From JAGLOK01 sp963675575 (lineage in GTDB: Bacteria; Bacillota; Clostridia; Christensenellales; UMGS416): a stretch of DNA of 64,000 nucleotides. The translations under genes were made by a program, and so were the position numbers. Positions 8,292 to 17,236 of this stretch are shown here, piece by piece. Position 1 is the stretch's first letter. Each line of letters starts with the position of its first letter. The stretch lies in the NCBI GenBank assembly GCA_963675575.1, contig OY776378.1:2604001-2668000 (forward strand). The letters run 5' to 3'. The notes beneath the pieces are model-generated. The model had not been told where the DNA came from. It was given only the letters and a program-made list of their open reading frames with translations, and did not search any database.

Positions 8292-8888
8292 ATGAATGAG
8301 CGTTTTTTAAGTCAAATGCAGTTTATATATGAAATAGATAAACTAAAATCCATCTTTAGAAAGACAAAGCTTTTTGATGGGTCGAGATATGAAAATGACG
8401 CGGAGCATTCCTGGCATCTAGCTATGCTAGCTCTTGTTCTTGTGGAACATTCCAACGAGCCTATTGATGTTGGCCACGTTATAAAAATGGTGCTGATGCA
8501 CGATTTGGTAGAAATCGACGGCGGTGATTTCATCGTATATGACGAAAGCGCCGCAAAAGAAAAGGCGCAGCGCGAAGAAGAATGCGCGCAAAGAATTTAT
8601 GGTCTGCTTCCAAATGATATGAGAGATGATTTTATTGCGGCCTGGAGAGAATTTGAAGAACGTAAAACGCCTGAAGCCAAGTTCGCTGCAGCCATAGACC
8701 GCGCCGAGCCCACGATTCAAAACTATTTCACTCAAGGTCACTCTTGGGTAACTCACAACGTGCCATATGAGAAAGTTGTTGAAGTAAACAGCCAAAAAAT
8801 CGATGACGGCTGCCATGTTTTGTGGCAGTATGTAAGCTCTCTGCTCGATGAGTGCGTCGAAAACGGCTATCTAAAAAAAGAGCAATAG
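8292..8888 (+). CDS. HD-domain hydrolase (YfbR-like)
   Basis: This 198-residue all-helical HD phosphohydrolase has metal-binding residues in NDAEHSWHLA (His 37-41 region), the HD pair in LMHDLVEIDGGD, and a later Asp in AAIDRAEPTIQNY. Relatives are 5'-deoxynucleotidases (YfbR) or related nucleotide hydrolases in the cytoplasm; the exact substrate is not decided by sequence. I start at ATG 8292 because GGGGCGG precedes it. The longer frame from 8253 would run through the ribosome site. Transcription is divergent from trhA and the gene ends with TAG. Confidence 0.82.
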   Translation: MNERFLSQMQFIYEIDKLKSIFRKTKLFDGSRYENDAEHSWHLAMLALVLVEHSNEPIDVGHVIKMVLMHDLVEIDGGDFIVYDESAAKEKAQREEECAQRIYGLLPNDMRDDFIAAWREFEERKTPEAKFAAAIDRAEPTIQNYFTQGHSWVTHNVPYEKVVEVNSQKIDDGCHVLWQYVSSLLDECVENGYLKKEQ

Positions 8889-8978
8889 CAGTCAAAGCAC
8901 AAATTATTATTAAACTCTTTTGACAAAAAATATTTTGCTGTGATAAACTTGATTTCGATTAAATTTTAGGAGTTTTCA

Positions 8979-10175
8979 ATGCTGACAAGCCTAGCTCTCA
9001 TCTTCCTTTGTGCGATGTCTTTAAACTATATATTTCAAAAAATAAAAATGCCAGGCCTAATCGGTATGCTTCTAACTGGCATAGTTTTGGGTCCTTATGT
9101 GTTAAATATCATTGATGGACAGATACTCGCCATCTCCTCGGAGCTTAGAAACCTTGCTCTGATTGTAATACTGACGCGAGCGGGATTGGCTCTCGATCTT
9201 GAGGATTTGAAAAAAGTTGGCAGGCCGGCGATACTTCTAAGCTTCATCCCGGCTACGTTTGAGCTTGTCGCAGTGATGATTTTTGCACCTCTGTTTTTTG
9301 ATATTCCTTTTATTGAAGCTGCGATTATGGGCTGCGTGCTTGCCGCGGTGTCACCTGCGGTTATTGTTCCTCGCATGCTTAAGCTTATGAAAGAAGGCTA
9401 TGGCAAAAAAAAATCAATTCCCCAGCTGATAATGGCCGCAGCTTCGGTTGATGATATTTATGTAATAGTCCTCTTTGCTTCTTTTTTAGGCGCGTTCTCA
9501 GGAGAAAGTTTTTCTTTTGCAAGCTTAATCAAGGTTCCGATTTCAATAGTTCTCGGAATTATACTTGGCGCATCTGTGGGCTTTTTATTAGTCCAATTCT
9601 TTAAAAAATTCCACATGAAAGACACGGTAAAAGTCCTGGTTCTTTTCTGTGTGTCATTTTTGTTTATTACTCTTGAAGACATACTTGCGGGAATTGTCCC
9701 GATATCCGGTTTGATCGCGGTTATGTCGGCAGGCGTAGCCATACTTAAGACATATCCCGTTTTAGCGCATAGACTTCAAAGCAAGTTTTCTAAAATATGG
9801 GTCGCAGCCGAGCTTATGCTTTTCGTTTTGGTTGGCGCGGCTGTTGATTTATCCTATGCCAAGGGTGTTGGCGGATTGGTATTTTTATTATTAGCCATTG
9901 CCCTCGCGGCAAGATTAATCGGAGTATACCTCACGCTCATTGGCACTCATCTTAATCCGAAAGAAAAATTGTTTTGCTTATTTTCCTATATACCAAAAGC
10001 TACGGTACAGGCGGCCATAGGCGCAATACCTCTTGCGGCGGGCGTGCCTTCCGGAAATCTGATTTTAACAATCGCTGTACTTGCAATATTCATCACAGCT
10101 CCTCTTGGTGCACTCGGAATAGATTTAATGTACAAAAAAGCTTTGTCATCCCCTGATGCTATGCGTACCGACTGA
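8979..10175 (+). CDS. Cation:proton antiporter (CPA2 / Na+/H+ exchanger family)
   Basis: The 398-residue integral membrane protein has about twelve helices. Family hallmarks are MPGLIGMLLTGIVLGP in helix 2, LTRAGLALDLEDLKK after the helix that follows, and the discontinuous-helix region ASVDDIYVIVLFASFLG (about residues 154-170), whose paired Asp are the expected cation/proton site. The C-terminal half holds PISGLIAVMSAGVAI and IPKATVQAAIGAIPLAAG. There is no C-terminal nucleotide-binding (TrkA-N) domain, so it is not a full KefB/C channel. AGGAG precedes the ATG. It may be a single-gene unit ending at the hairpin at 10199. Confidence 0.88.
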   Translation: MLTSLALIFLCAMSLNYIFQKIKMPGLIGMLLTGIVLGPYVLNIIDGQILAISSELRNLALIVILTRAGLALDLEDLKKVGRPAILLSFIPATFELVAVMIFAPLFFDIPFIEAAIMGCVLAAVSPAVIVPRMLKLMKEGYGKKKSIPQLIMAAASVDDIYVIVLFASFLGAFSGESFSFASLIKVPISIVLGIILGASVGFLLVQFFKKFHMKDTVKVLVLFCVSFLFITLEDILAGIVPISGLIAVMSAGVAILKTYPVLAHRLQSKFSKIWVAAELMLFVLVGAAVDLSYAKGVGGLVFLLLAIALAARLIGVYLTLIGTHLNPKEKLFCLFSYIPKATVQAAIGAIPLAAGVPSGNLILTIAVLAIFITAPLGALGIDLMYKKALSSPDAMRTD

Positions 10176-10198
10176 AAAAATCATTTTAGGGCAAAGCG

Positions 10199-10235
10199 AA
10201 TCGCAGGCAAAATAGCCTGCGATTATTTGTTTCTC
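10199..10235 (+). terminator. Intrinsic terminator after the antiporter gene
   Basis: A 10-bp perfect stem, AATCGCAGGC / GCCTGCGATT, with a 6-nt loop (10199-10224), followed by ATTTGTTTCT. It separates the antiporter from the convergent corrinoid-protein gene. Confidence 0.8.
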
Positions 10236-10259
10236 TATTAAACTTACTTCGAATTCAGC

Positions 10260-10886
10260 TTATTTTACAAAAGCTAGCGCCACTTCGGCTGCCGATGCCG
10301 CATCCGGCGAATAGCTGTCCGCGCCAATTTCTTTTGCGAAATTAGCGGTTACGGGGGCTCCGCCCACCATAATCTTAACATGGTCGAGCCCTGCTTCTTT
10401 TGCCGCATCCACAACCGCTTTCATATTCACCATAGTAGTTGTAAGCAGTGCGGAAATTGCGATAATATCAGCATTGTTTGCTTTCGCAGCCTCTACAAAT
10501 TCTTCAGGTTTTACATTGGTTCCAAGGTCTATGACCTCCAAACCTGCTCCGACCATCATCATTTTGACAAGGTTTTTGCCTATATCATGCATATCGCCCA
10601 TTACAGTGCCTATAACAACTTTGCCCACAGGCTCAACACCTTTTTCTTCAAGCAAAGGTCTTAATACATCCAGCCCCATATTCATTGCACGCGCGGCAAC
10701 GAGCACCTCAGGAACGTAAACTTCATTGTTTTTGAATTTCTTTCCAATAACGTTCATTCCGGAAACAAGAGCGGCTAAAAGCTCTTCCGTATCAATATTT
10801 TCTTCAACGCCTTTTGTGACAAGCTCTTGTGTCCTCGGGGCGTTGCCTGTTTGCATAACTTGTGAGATTTCCTGCAACAATGACAT
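10260..10886 (-). CDS. Corrinoid (B12-binding) methyltransferase protein, MtbC/MttC-like
   Basis: This 208-residue cytoplasmic methyl carrier has an N-terminal four-helix cap (about 1-85, B12-binding-2 type) and a Rossmann-like B12 domain. The cobalt-ligating motif is D98-M-H100-D-I-G103. The SALLTTTM and GGAPVTANFA motifs that hold the nucleotide tail are present. Such proteins pass a methyl group between a substrate-specific methyltransferase and a second enzyme that moves it to tetrahydrofolate, homocysteine or CoM. AGGAGG precedes the ATG. No substrate-side methyltransferase (MttB, MtbB, MtgB) is adjacent. The next gene downstream (10986) is its likely reductive activator. Confidence 0.92.
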   Translation of the reverse strand: MSLLQEISQVMQTGNAPRTQELVTKGVEENIDTEELLAALVSGMNVIGKKFKNNEVYVPEVLVAARAMNMGLDVLRPLLEEKGVEPVGKVVIGTVMGDMHDIGKNLVKMMMVGAGLEVIDLGTNVKPEEFVEAAKANNADIIAISALLTTTMVNMKAVVDAAKEAGLDHVKIMVGGAPVTANFAKEIGADSYSPDAASAAEVALAFVK

Positions 10887-10985
10887 ATACGCATATCCTC
10901 CTAAAGAATAATTAATCTTAATATAATACTAAACCATTATATATAATTAACATGTTTTTGCAATAATAACTGTGTTTTTCTCGCG

Positions 10986-13226
10986 CTAAACTCCAAATCC
11001 TATGCTCTCAATGTAGTGATTTTGGAATATTATGCTCGTTGAAAGATCCACATGCTGAGCACTTTTGACATATTCCGACACCTTTTCGAGAAATTTTTTG
11101 TCATGGCAGGCAACAGCCCCTTTTGCGGCAGTGTTGCCCACAGCTAAAGTTTTCCCCGAAAGCTGCTTTGGTATAAGCTCAATTTCAAGGGCGCTTTTAA
11201 TATTCATGTAATTTCCAAAGCCCCCGGCTATATACACTTTTTCTATATCTTCATAGTTTATATTCGCAGTTTCAATAAGAGTTTTTACGCCGGCTGATAT
11301 CGCGGCTTTGGCAAGCTGAATCTCCCTCACATCCTTCGAGGTGAAAATGATTTCATCGTCTTCTCCCTCGGCCACCACAAAATACTCTTTTAGCTTTACA
11401 TCATATTTTACATCCGGACTATCCCCGAGCATGCGGCCTGTGGAATCCACCACGCCACTTCCCACAAGAACGGCAGTAATATCCAAAACACCGGAACCGC
11501 ATATTCCCTTGGGGTTTTTACCGCCGATTGTTTTATATTTATATCCATCGTCATAGCAAAACTCAGATATAGCCCCCGCAACTCCGCTCATCCCACTATA
11601 AATATTTGCCGCTTCAAACGCCGGGCCTGCAGCAGTCGCACAGCAAAAAAGTTTTTCCTTGTTGCCCAGTGCTAATTCACCATTTGTCCCAAGGTCAATC
11701 AGAAGAGAAAATCTTTTATTATCCATTAACCCACAAAAAGCCGCACCCACAGATATATCTGAGCCGACATAGGCATCCACACCTTCCATCACAGTTATTT
11801 CGCAATCAAGTGCAATGCCCAGACTTTCGCAACCCACTCTTTTTCTTTCAAGGGATATGGGAGTAAACGGAACCTGCCCCAGCCCCAAAATATCATATCC
11901 TAAAAGAATGTGAGTCATTACTGTGTTTCCGACTGCTATCACTTCAAATATCTTTTCCACATTGTTTTTTCGCACAAGCTCAATTATCATCTCGTTAAGT
12001 TGGCTGACAATCGCTTGGTTCAAATCTTTCTTTCCTCTGAGATTCTCCATTTCGTGTGATATCCTCGAGGCAACATCCGCTCCAAACTTTCTTTGTCTGT
12101 TCGCGGAAGCCTGTGTGTCTATAATTTCTCCGTTGTCGGCGTTTATTAAATGGCACACAACGGTAGTTGTTCCAATATCAATCGCTATCGAATATCTGTC
12201 AGCATGTTTAGCATCATTTTGACGCTCCGATAAAATCTGCATCTGCTCATTTTCAATATAAAATTCAAGAGGGTGCTCCACCTCGACTTTGCACGCAAGT
12301 CTCCAACCATTTTTAAGCTTATTTTTTGACAGATTTTCAACGTCTGCTTGAGTTTCTTTGGGAATGGTTTTTATAAATTTGACCGCGCATGCTCCGCAAG
12401 TTCCTTTCCCATTACAGGGAAATTCAATAGGGACATCGCTACTTTTTAAAACTTCCATTAAACTTGAGCCAACAGATGCTTTTAATATTTTTTCTATATT
12501 ATTAACGTGGATTTTTATCTCCACTTGCCTGTCATCGCGCATCATACAATCCTCTATCGGACAATCCTTGCAGCTGTGTGCCGCGCTTCCGCTTTTTATT
12601 GACTTTCCAACTCCATATATAACAGATATGCTTTTTGTCGGAGACATAAGCATGCTTTCATTAAGTGTAACATTGATTGACGCCGCATCCAATATATTAA
12701 AAACTACGCTCTGCTGATCCAAGGTAAAGTCATTTGAACCGGGAGCAAATCCCTCTGTGATACCCATTCCAACATCTTGCGAATCGACAAATTCTTTCCA
12801 CATTAGGTTAGCATAGCACGACACAAGCCGCGAACCCGCGGCATCCAGCATCATGCCCATCAAAGAATCTTCCTCTTTAAATGCCGCGCTTACAGCTTCA
12901 TCAATGCCTTTTCCTATGGTAGCAATAGCGACAATAATATGCGAACACGCCTTTAGCCCGCGAGCCATGCTTTCACACTCAAAAGCGTCCCCCGTTTCAA
13001 AAATGATTTGATTGCCATCCATTTTTTCTATTTTAACGGTTTTATAGGTGCTTTGTGGCTTTGACATATTGTTTGCTTTTTTTGCCGCCAGCTTTGCTTG
13101 CTCAATAATAAACTCACTGGCTGATGTATCTTTGTAACCCAAAGCCATCAATATATCGTTAGCGTTTATTTTAATTTCCATATTATAAACTAAGTTCGCG
13201 CATAAATTTTTCTTATTGCGAAACAC
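10986..13226 (-). CDS. Corrinoid reductive activator (RACo-like) fused to a MetH-activation-like domain
   Basis: This protein of about 746 residues should restore inactive Co(II) corrinoid proteins to Co(I), using ATP. Numbering from the farthest possible GTG (13241), residues 21-235 resemble the B12-dependent methionine synthase activation domain, ending in a cysteine group (SCKDCPIEDC). Residues 240-330 are a plant-type 2Fe-2S ferredoxin with C276, C282, C285 and C317. Residues 350-751 are the RACo ASKHA ATPase with IAIDIGTTTVVCHL at its start and IDLGTNGELALG further on. I chose GTG 13226 because AAAGGA lies seven bases before it; ATG 13181 (MEIKINAND) would better match the domain edge but has no ribosome site. 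The upstream corrinoid gene at 10260 is transcribed in the same direction and is the obvious client. Confidence 0.85.
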   Translation of the reverse strand: MFRNKKNLCANLVYNMEIKINANDILMALGYKDTSASEFIIEQAKLAAKKANNMSKPQSTYKTVKIEKMDGNQIIFETGDAFECESMARGLKACSHIIVAIATIGKGIDEAVSAAFKEEDSLMGMMLDAAGSRLVSCYANLMWKEFVDSQDVGMGITEGFAPGSNDFTLDQQSVVFNILDAASINVTLNESMLMSPTKSISVIYGVGKSIKSGSAAHSCKDCPIEDCMMRDDRQVEIKIHVNNIEKILKASVGSSLMEVLKSSDVPIEFPCNGKGTCGACAVKFIKTIPKETQADVENLSKNKLKNGWRLACKVEVEHPLEFYIENEQMQILSERQNDAKHADRYSIAIDIGTTTVVCHLINADNGEIIDTQASANRQRKFGADVASRISHEMENLRGKKDLNQAIVSQLNEMIIELVRKNNVEKIFEVIAVGNTVMTHILLGYDILGLGQVPFTPISLERKRVGCESLGIALDCEITVMEGVDAYVGSDISVGAAFCGLMDNKRFSLLIDLGTNGELALGNKEKLFCCATAAGPAFEAANIYSGMSGVAGAISEFCYDDGYKYKTIGGKNPKGICGSGVLDITAVLVGSGVVDSTGRMLGDSPDVKYDVKLKEYFVVAEGEDDEIIFTSKDVREIQLAKAAISAGVKTLIETANINYEDIEKVYIAGGFGNYMNIKSALEIELIPKQLSGKTLAVGNTAAKGAVACHDKKFLEKVSEYVKSAQHVDLSTSIIFQNHYIESIGFGV

Positions 13227-13460
13227 TTTCGTTCCTTTCACGCTATGTGCTAGACAGCGATATAATCCATGTTAGATATGCTTGCTTTTTGCAGCCATTT
13301 TTTTGTAAATATTATACCACAAAAACGGCTGTGTCAAAAAGACGGAAGATATTCACATTATTTTTGGTGCCAAAGCAATAAATGCCATGACCTTGTACAA
13401 GAAAAAGTCAATGGCAATGGCATCAATTTCTTTTGCATTGCATGAGATTAATGGTAACAC
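13227..13460. other. Intergenic region between divergent activator and GntR genes
   Basis: No gene is visible here. The region is AT-rich and should hold the promoter of the activator gene (a TTATAT-like -10 element near 13271 on the minus strand). I see no leader peptide, riboswitch or terminator. Confidence 0.4.
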
Positions 13461-13514
13461 TTGACAATAATGGGCTGTTGGTATATCATTCATGTGTACT
13501 ATGTTGCATAGTAC
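13461..13514 (+). promoter_or_regulatory. Promoter and perfect 19-bp operator of the GntR-ABC operon
   Basis: TTGACA (13461-13466), a 17-bp spacer and TATCAT (13484-13489). The perfect inverted repeat GTACTATGTTGCATAGTAC lies at 13496-13514, on the start site. This is the position and form expected of an autoregulatory operator for a YtrA-type GntR repressor. Confidence 0.75.
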
Positions 13515-13556
13515 GCTCCACACACAGACAAACATAACGGAAGGGAGATATTAGCT

Positions 13557-13961
13557 TTGATTATAGACAAGCGCTCAAGAGTCCCATTATATGAGCAAAT
13601 TATAAATCAATATAAAGCGCTTATCGCCTGTGGTGTAATAAAAACAGGAGATCAATTAGAGTCTGTAAGAAGTCTATCTGCAAGATTGGGAATAAACCCA
13701 AACACAATACAGAAAGCATATATGGAACTTGAAAACCTATACATATGTTCTTCCGCTCCCGGCAAAGGGAGGTTTGTTACTGCTGATGCAAAAAATATAA
13801 TCCTATCAAGCGCAAAAGAAAATACGGCAAGCCTCGATAAAGAAATATTAAATCTGGTACTAAGTGGTTTAACCCATGATGAAATAGAAAATATAGTTGA
13901 AAAAGCATACAGCAAGGCGAACACAAAAATAAAATCGATAAAATTTAGCGAGAAAGGATAA
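13557..13961 (+). CDS. GntR-family transcriptional regulator, YtrA subfamily
   Basis: The 134-residue protein has a winged-helix DNA-binding domain (about 1-75: RVPLYEQIINQYKALIACG, then SVRSLSARLGINPNTIQKAYMELE) and only a short C-terminal helical tail. That short tail is the YtrA subfamily form, which usually represses an ABC transporter operon. Translation starts at TTG 13557, preceded by AAGGGAGA. It is the first gene of a three-gene unit and is followed after 6 bp by the ATPase gene. The palindrome at 13496-13514 is its likely own binding site. Confidence 0.92.
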   Translation: MIIDKRSRVPLYEQIINQYKALIACGVIKTGDQLESVRSLSARLGINPNTIQKAYMELENLYICSSAPGKGRFVTADAKNIILSSAKENTASLDKEILNLVLSGLTHDEIENIVEKAYSKANTKIKSIKFSEKG

Positions 13962-13967
13962 ATTTAA

Positions 13968-14891
13968 ATGATTGAAATTACAAATGTGACAAAGTCATTT
14001 GGAAAAACTAAAGCTTTAGATGACGCGAGCTGCCAAATAGAGACCGGCAGCATATTCGGATTGGTGGGCTCAAACGGAGCGGGAAAATCCACCTTACTAA
14101 GATTGATTTCCGGAGTATATAAACAGGATTTAGGACAAATATCTTTAAACGGGCAAGAGGTATTTGACAATGTCGAGGCAAAAAAACAATGCGTTTATAT
14201 AAGCGATTTGCCTTATATTCCAAGCGGCGCAAGTCTGGACTCTATGGCTAAAACTTATAGAGCCTTTTATAATACCTTCTCGCAAGAAGAATATAACAGA
14301 TTAGTCAATCTTTTTAACATTGACTCCATCTCTCAGCTATCTGACTTTTCAAAAGGCATGCGGCGGCAAGCGATAATTATTTTGGCGCTTTCGTGCAAAA
14401 GTAAATACATTATTATGGATGAAACACTAGACGGTCTCGACCCTATAATGCGTGGGCTTGTAAAGCGATTGTTATATGAAGCGGTTGTAGATAACAATAC
14501 TACTGTCATCATTTCTTCCCACTCGCTTCGAGAGCTTGAAGACACATGCGATAATCTTGCAATGATTCACAATGGAAAAGTTATTTTTCAACGAGACATT
14601 CAAAATATAAGTTCCTCTGTGAGTAAAGTGCAGGTGGTGCTAAACGATGACTTGAAAAAACAAGATTTTAAAGGAATAGATATTTTGAACTACTCGAGAA
14701 AAGGGTCTGTATCAACTTTAATTGTCCGCGATGGTGAAAAAGAAGTAATACAGCTTTTACAAGAAAAAGAACCTTTGTTACTCGAAGTTCTCCCCTTATC
14801 CCTTGAAGAAGTATTTACATACGAGCTTAAGCAAAAGGGATATTCATTTGATGAAATCTTAGAAGATGTGGGTGACAATTATGAAAAATAA
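13968..14891 (+). CDS. ABC transporter ATP-binding protein
   Basis: This 307-residue nucleotide-binding subunit has Walker A GSNGAGKST (34-42), a signature loop FSKGMRRQ in place of canonical LSGGQ (usual for the BcrA/YtrB-like group), Walker B YIIMDETLDGLD and the H-loop in IISSHSLRELED. The C-terminal 80 residues form the regulatory extension common in this group. It should pair with the membrane protein encoded immediately downstream, whose ATG lies inside the last codons of this gene. It is probably an exporter of a small molecule or peptide, possibly antibiotic- or envelope-stress-related by analogy with ytr operons. Confidence 0.9.
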   Translation: MIEITNVTKSFGKTKALDDASCQIETGSIFGLVGSNGAGKSTLLRLISGVYKQDLGQISLNGQEVFDNVEAKKQCVYISDLPYIPSGASLDSMAKTYRAFYNTFSQEEYNRLVNLFNIDSISQLSDFSKGMRRQAIIILALSCKSKYIIMDETLDGLDPIMRGLVKRLLYEAVVDNNTTVIISSHSLRELEDTCDNLAMIHNGKVIFQRDIQNISSSVSKVQVVLNDDLKKQDFKGIDILNYSRKGSVSTLIVRDGEKEVIQLLQEKEPLLLEVLPLSLEEVFTYELKQKGYSFDEILEDVGDNYEK

Positions 14892-17088
14892 AATTAATCT
14901 AAATCTATACAAGCTGGCATTAAAACAACTAATCATACCCGCCGCGATTGCAGGTACAATATGCCTTGTAATATCGGCTACCAACATGTTTAGCAGCTCT
15001 AATTCTCTTCAATATTTATATAGGTATAACTGGTTTTTTAACATCAGCGGAAGTAAACTCTACAATAACCAGCCGATAGCCGCGGCTATCGCTCCGGCAC
15101 TAATATTGCTCATGTATCTTGGCTCTGCAGTTTTTACATTTGTAAGCTTTAAACATTTAAACAGCCGCTCAGCTTCAGACTTTTATGACTCACTGGCCTG
15201 TTCAAGGATTAGCGGTTACATTTCTCGTATACTTGCTGTCTTTACATGGCAATATGGAATAATTGTTTTAACCATGCTTGTAAGGATAATAACCATGGCG
15301 GCAAATGGTGTTTCATTTGATTGGTCGTTCATACCAAAACTCCTATTATCATTTATGGCAGGCTCTGCACTAATCATCGGGTGTGTATCGCTTGCAATGA
15401 GCATTACAGGAACTTTGCTTTCAAACGTTGTAGTGTCGCTTGCAATACTCGGCCTTCCAAGATTTCTGCTATTTGTCGCAGATAGATTTATTGTCGGCGC
15501 ATCCACAAAGATCTTTGTGGATATAAGCAAATTCGGGATCTTTCTAAACCCGTTATACAATATACCGACATCTATTATTTTGGACGTTACAAGAAAGTGG
15601 GAATTCTACGGAGTATCAGAGATTTTAATCAATCCCGGAGCGATACTATATACATTTATATTAGGCTTCATCTATATTGGCGCTGGTTTGTTATTAATGA
15701 AAAAAAGAAAATCCGAGCTTGCCGGAAAAAGTGCACCAAACAAAGCGATAGGCCATATCATAAGTGCAGCCATCGCACTGCCTTTTCTAGCATATGGGTT
15801 TTATTCACTTATAAACTATGGAGTTGTTAGCTTCACAAACTATGCCGATATACAAAAATGCATCTTATTTATTGTAATCGGGTTTTTGATTTTTATCACT
15901 TTCGAGTTTATTATGCTTCGAAATATAAAAAGCTTATTAAAGTCTATTCCCATATTTATTATAACCATAGTTTTTTCATTGGGACTTATTTACACGCAAA
16001 ATAAAATTGGCCTGAAGATAAACAGCATCGTCCCCGAAGCCGATGAAATCGAATATATTAAAATCGACGAAAATTACGCTGTCATTCACAAATATAAGCC
16101 GCTGTATACCTATAGTAATTTGCTGACTAAAGATATTGAGTTTACAGACCCTGAGCTTATCTACCTAATGCAAGATAACTTTAATAAAACTATTGATAAT
16201 AACAATGAGAGGCGAATGAATGGTAATTTGCCTTACAACCGCGCAACTGAGATATATTGTGAATTTAAGCTTAAAAACGGAAAAAGTATATACCGAAACG
16301 TATCTATGTTTGACGAAAACAAAGAAGCAATTAAAGATTTGGTAACAAATAATTCTGAGTATTTAGACCTTTCGTATCGTATGCCACCTTTATCTAAAGT
16401 TAATAGCATAAAACTATTTACCAATGCAATAGCTGACGAAAACTTCTCAACCCTTATATACGAAAGCTTTATAACTGAATATCAAAATTCGGACTTAGAA
16501 ACAAAAAATGATATTTTATTCCATCGTAATAGTAACTATTATTTCAGACTTATTTCGTTACCCGATTCTGATGTATATTATCAGGAAGCCCAATTTGCAC
16601 ATTTCTTTGTTGCAGGAAAAATAAACGATTACAATTTCGGAAATTACTATTATTTAAATAGATTTGTTCCCAAAACAGCGGGCATGTACATTGATGAAAT
16701 AAATAGACTTTACTCCGCAAGCTTTTTTGAAGACATTGAGAATGTTAAAGAAAACGCCGATGACAATCTTCGCTATTGGCTTGATATAGAGAGTATCTAT
16801 TCAGGGAATCCTCCGCCAAACCTTCCTCATGAATTTTATATGATTTACAATAATAACGAAGACAACACTGAAGGTGGTTATATGACAGATGAGGAACTGT
16901 TCATCTTTTTGGGCATGATAGGACAAGAAGATTTTGAAAATATTTCTGTTGAATTGCCAATAATTAAACTGACCATCAACCAACAAGGCTCTGACTACTC
17001 ATTATACAACCGCTACGAAGTATACGCACAGTTAAGCGAAGCAGAGTTTCAAGCTTTTTATGAAATGTTTCTTACTAAAATAAACTAA
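14881..17088 (+). CDS. ABC transporter membrane protein with large C-terminal soluble domain
   Basis: About 735 residues. The first 400 are hydrophobic, with about ten membrane segments in the ABC-2/YtrC-D style. The last 330 are hydrophilic, rich in Asn, Tyr and acidic residues, and probably lie outside the membrane. I cannot assign the soluble part to a known fold. I start at ATG 14881 (MKNKINLNLYK), preceded by GGGTGAC, rather than at 14866. It overlaps the ATPase gene by 11 bp and ends just before a strong terminator, which closes the GntR-ABC operon. Confidence 0.78.
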   Translation: MKNKINLNLYKLALKQLIIPAAIAGTICLVISATNMFSSSNSLQYLYRYNWFFNISGSKLYNNQPIAAAIAPALILLMYLGSAVFTFVSFKHLNSRSASDFYDSLACSRISGYISRILAVFTWQYGIIVLTMLVRIITMAANGVSFDWSFIPKLLLSFMAGSALIIGCVSLAMSITGTLLSNVVVSLAILGLPRFLLFVADRFIVGASTKIFVDISKFGIFLNPLYNIPTSIILDVTRKWEFYGVSEILINPGAILYTFILGFIYIGAGLLLMKKRKSELAGKSAPNKAIGHIISAAIALPFLAYGFYSLINYGVVSFTNYADIQKCILFIVIGFLIFITFEFIMLRNIKSLLKSIPIFIITIVFSLGLIYTQNKIGLKINSIVPEADEIEYIKIDENYAVIHKYKPLYTYSNLLTKDIEFTDPELIYLMQDNFNKTIDNNNERRMNGNLPYNRATEIYCEFKLKNGKSIYRNVSMFDENKEAIKDLVTNNSEYLDLSYRMPPLSKVNSIKLFTNAIADENFSTLIYESFITEYQNSDLETKNDILFHRNSNYYFRLISLPDSDVYYQEAQFAHFFVAGKINDYNFGNYYYLNRFVPKTAGMYIDEINRLYSASFFEDIENVKENADDNLRYWLDIESIYSGNPPPNLPHEFYMIYNNNEDNTEGGYMTDEELFIFLGMIGQEDFENISVELPIIKLTINQQGSDYSLYNRYEVYAQLSEAEFQAFYEMFLTKIN

Positions 17089-17115
17089 CCCTGTTTCTTT
17101 AATGAATGCATTTAC

Positions 17116-17142
17116 AAAAAAAGAGCTTAAATGCTCTTTTTT
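17116..17142 (+). terminator. Intrinsic terminator of the GntR-ABC operon
   Basis: AAAAAAAGAGC, loop TTAAAT, GCTCTTTTTT. The stem ends in a clear T-run on the plus strand, 27 bp past the permease stop codon. Confidence 0.85.
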
Positions 17143-17236
17143 GTATTAAAAACTATTTATATGATAAAATAATGTTGTTATAAAAGGTATTGTTATAAAA
17201 CGTTCCAAAACTAAATTAACTTCAAAGGAAATTGTT

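Noticed and set aside
13353..13535. A 60-codon minus-strand open frame in the gap before the GntR gene
   Set aside because: It runs through the consensus promoter and operator of the GntR unit, has no ribosome site and has no protein-like composition.
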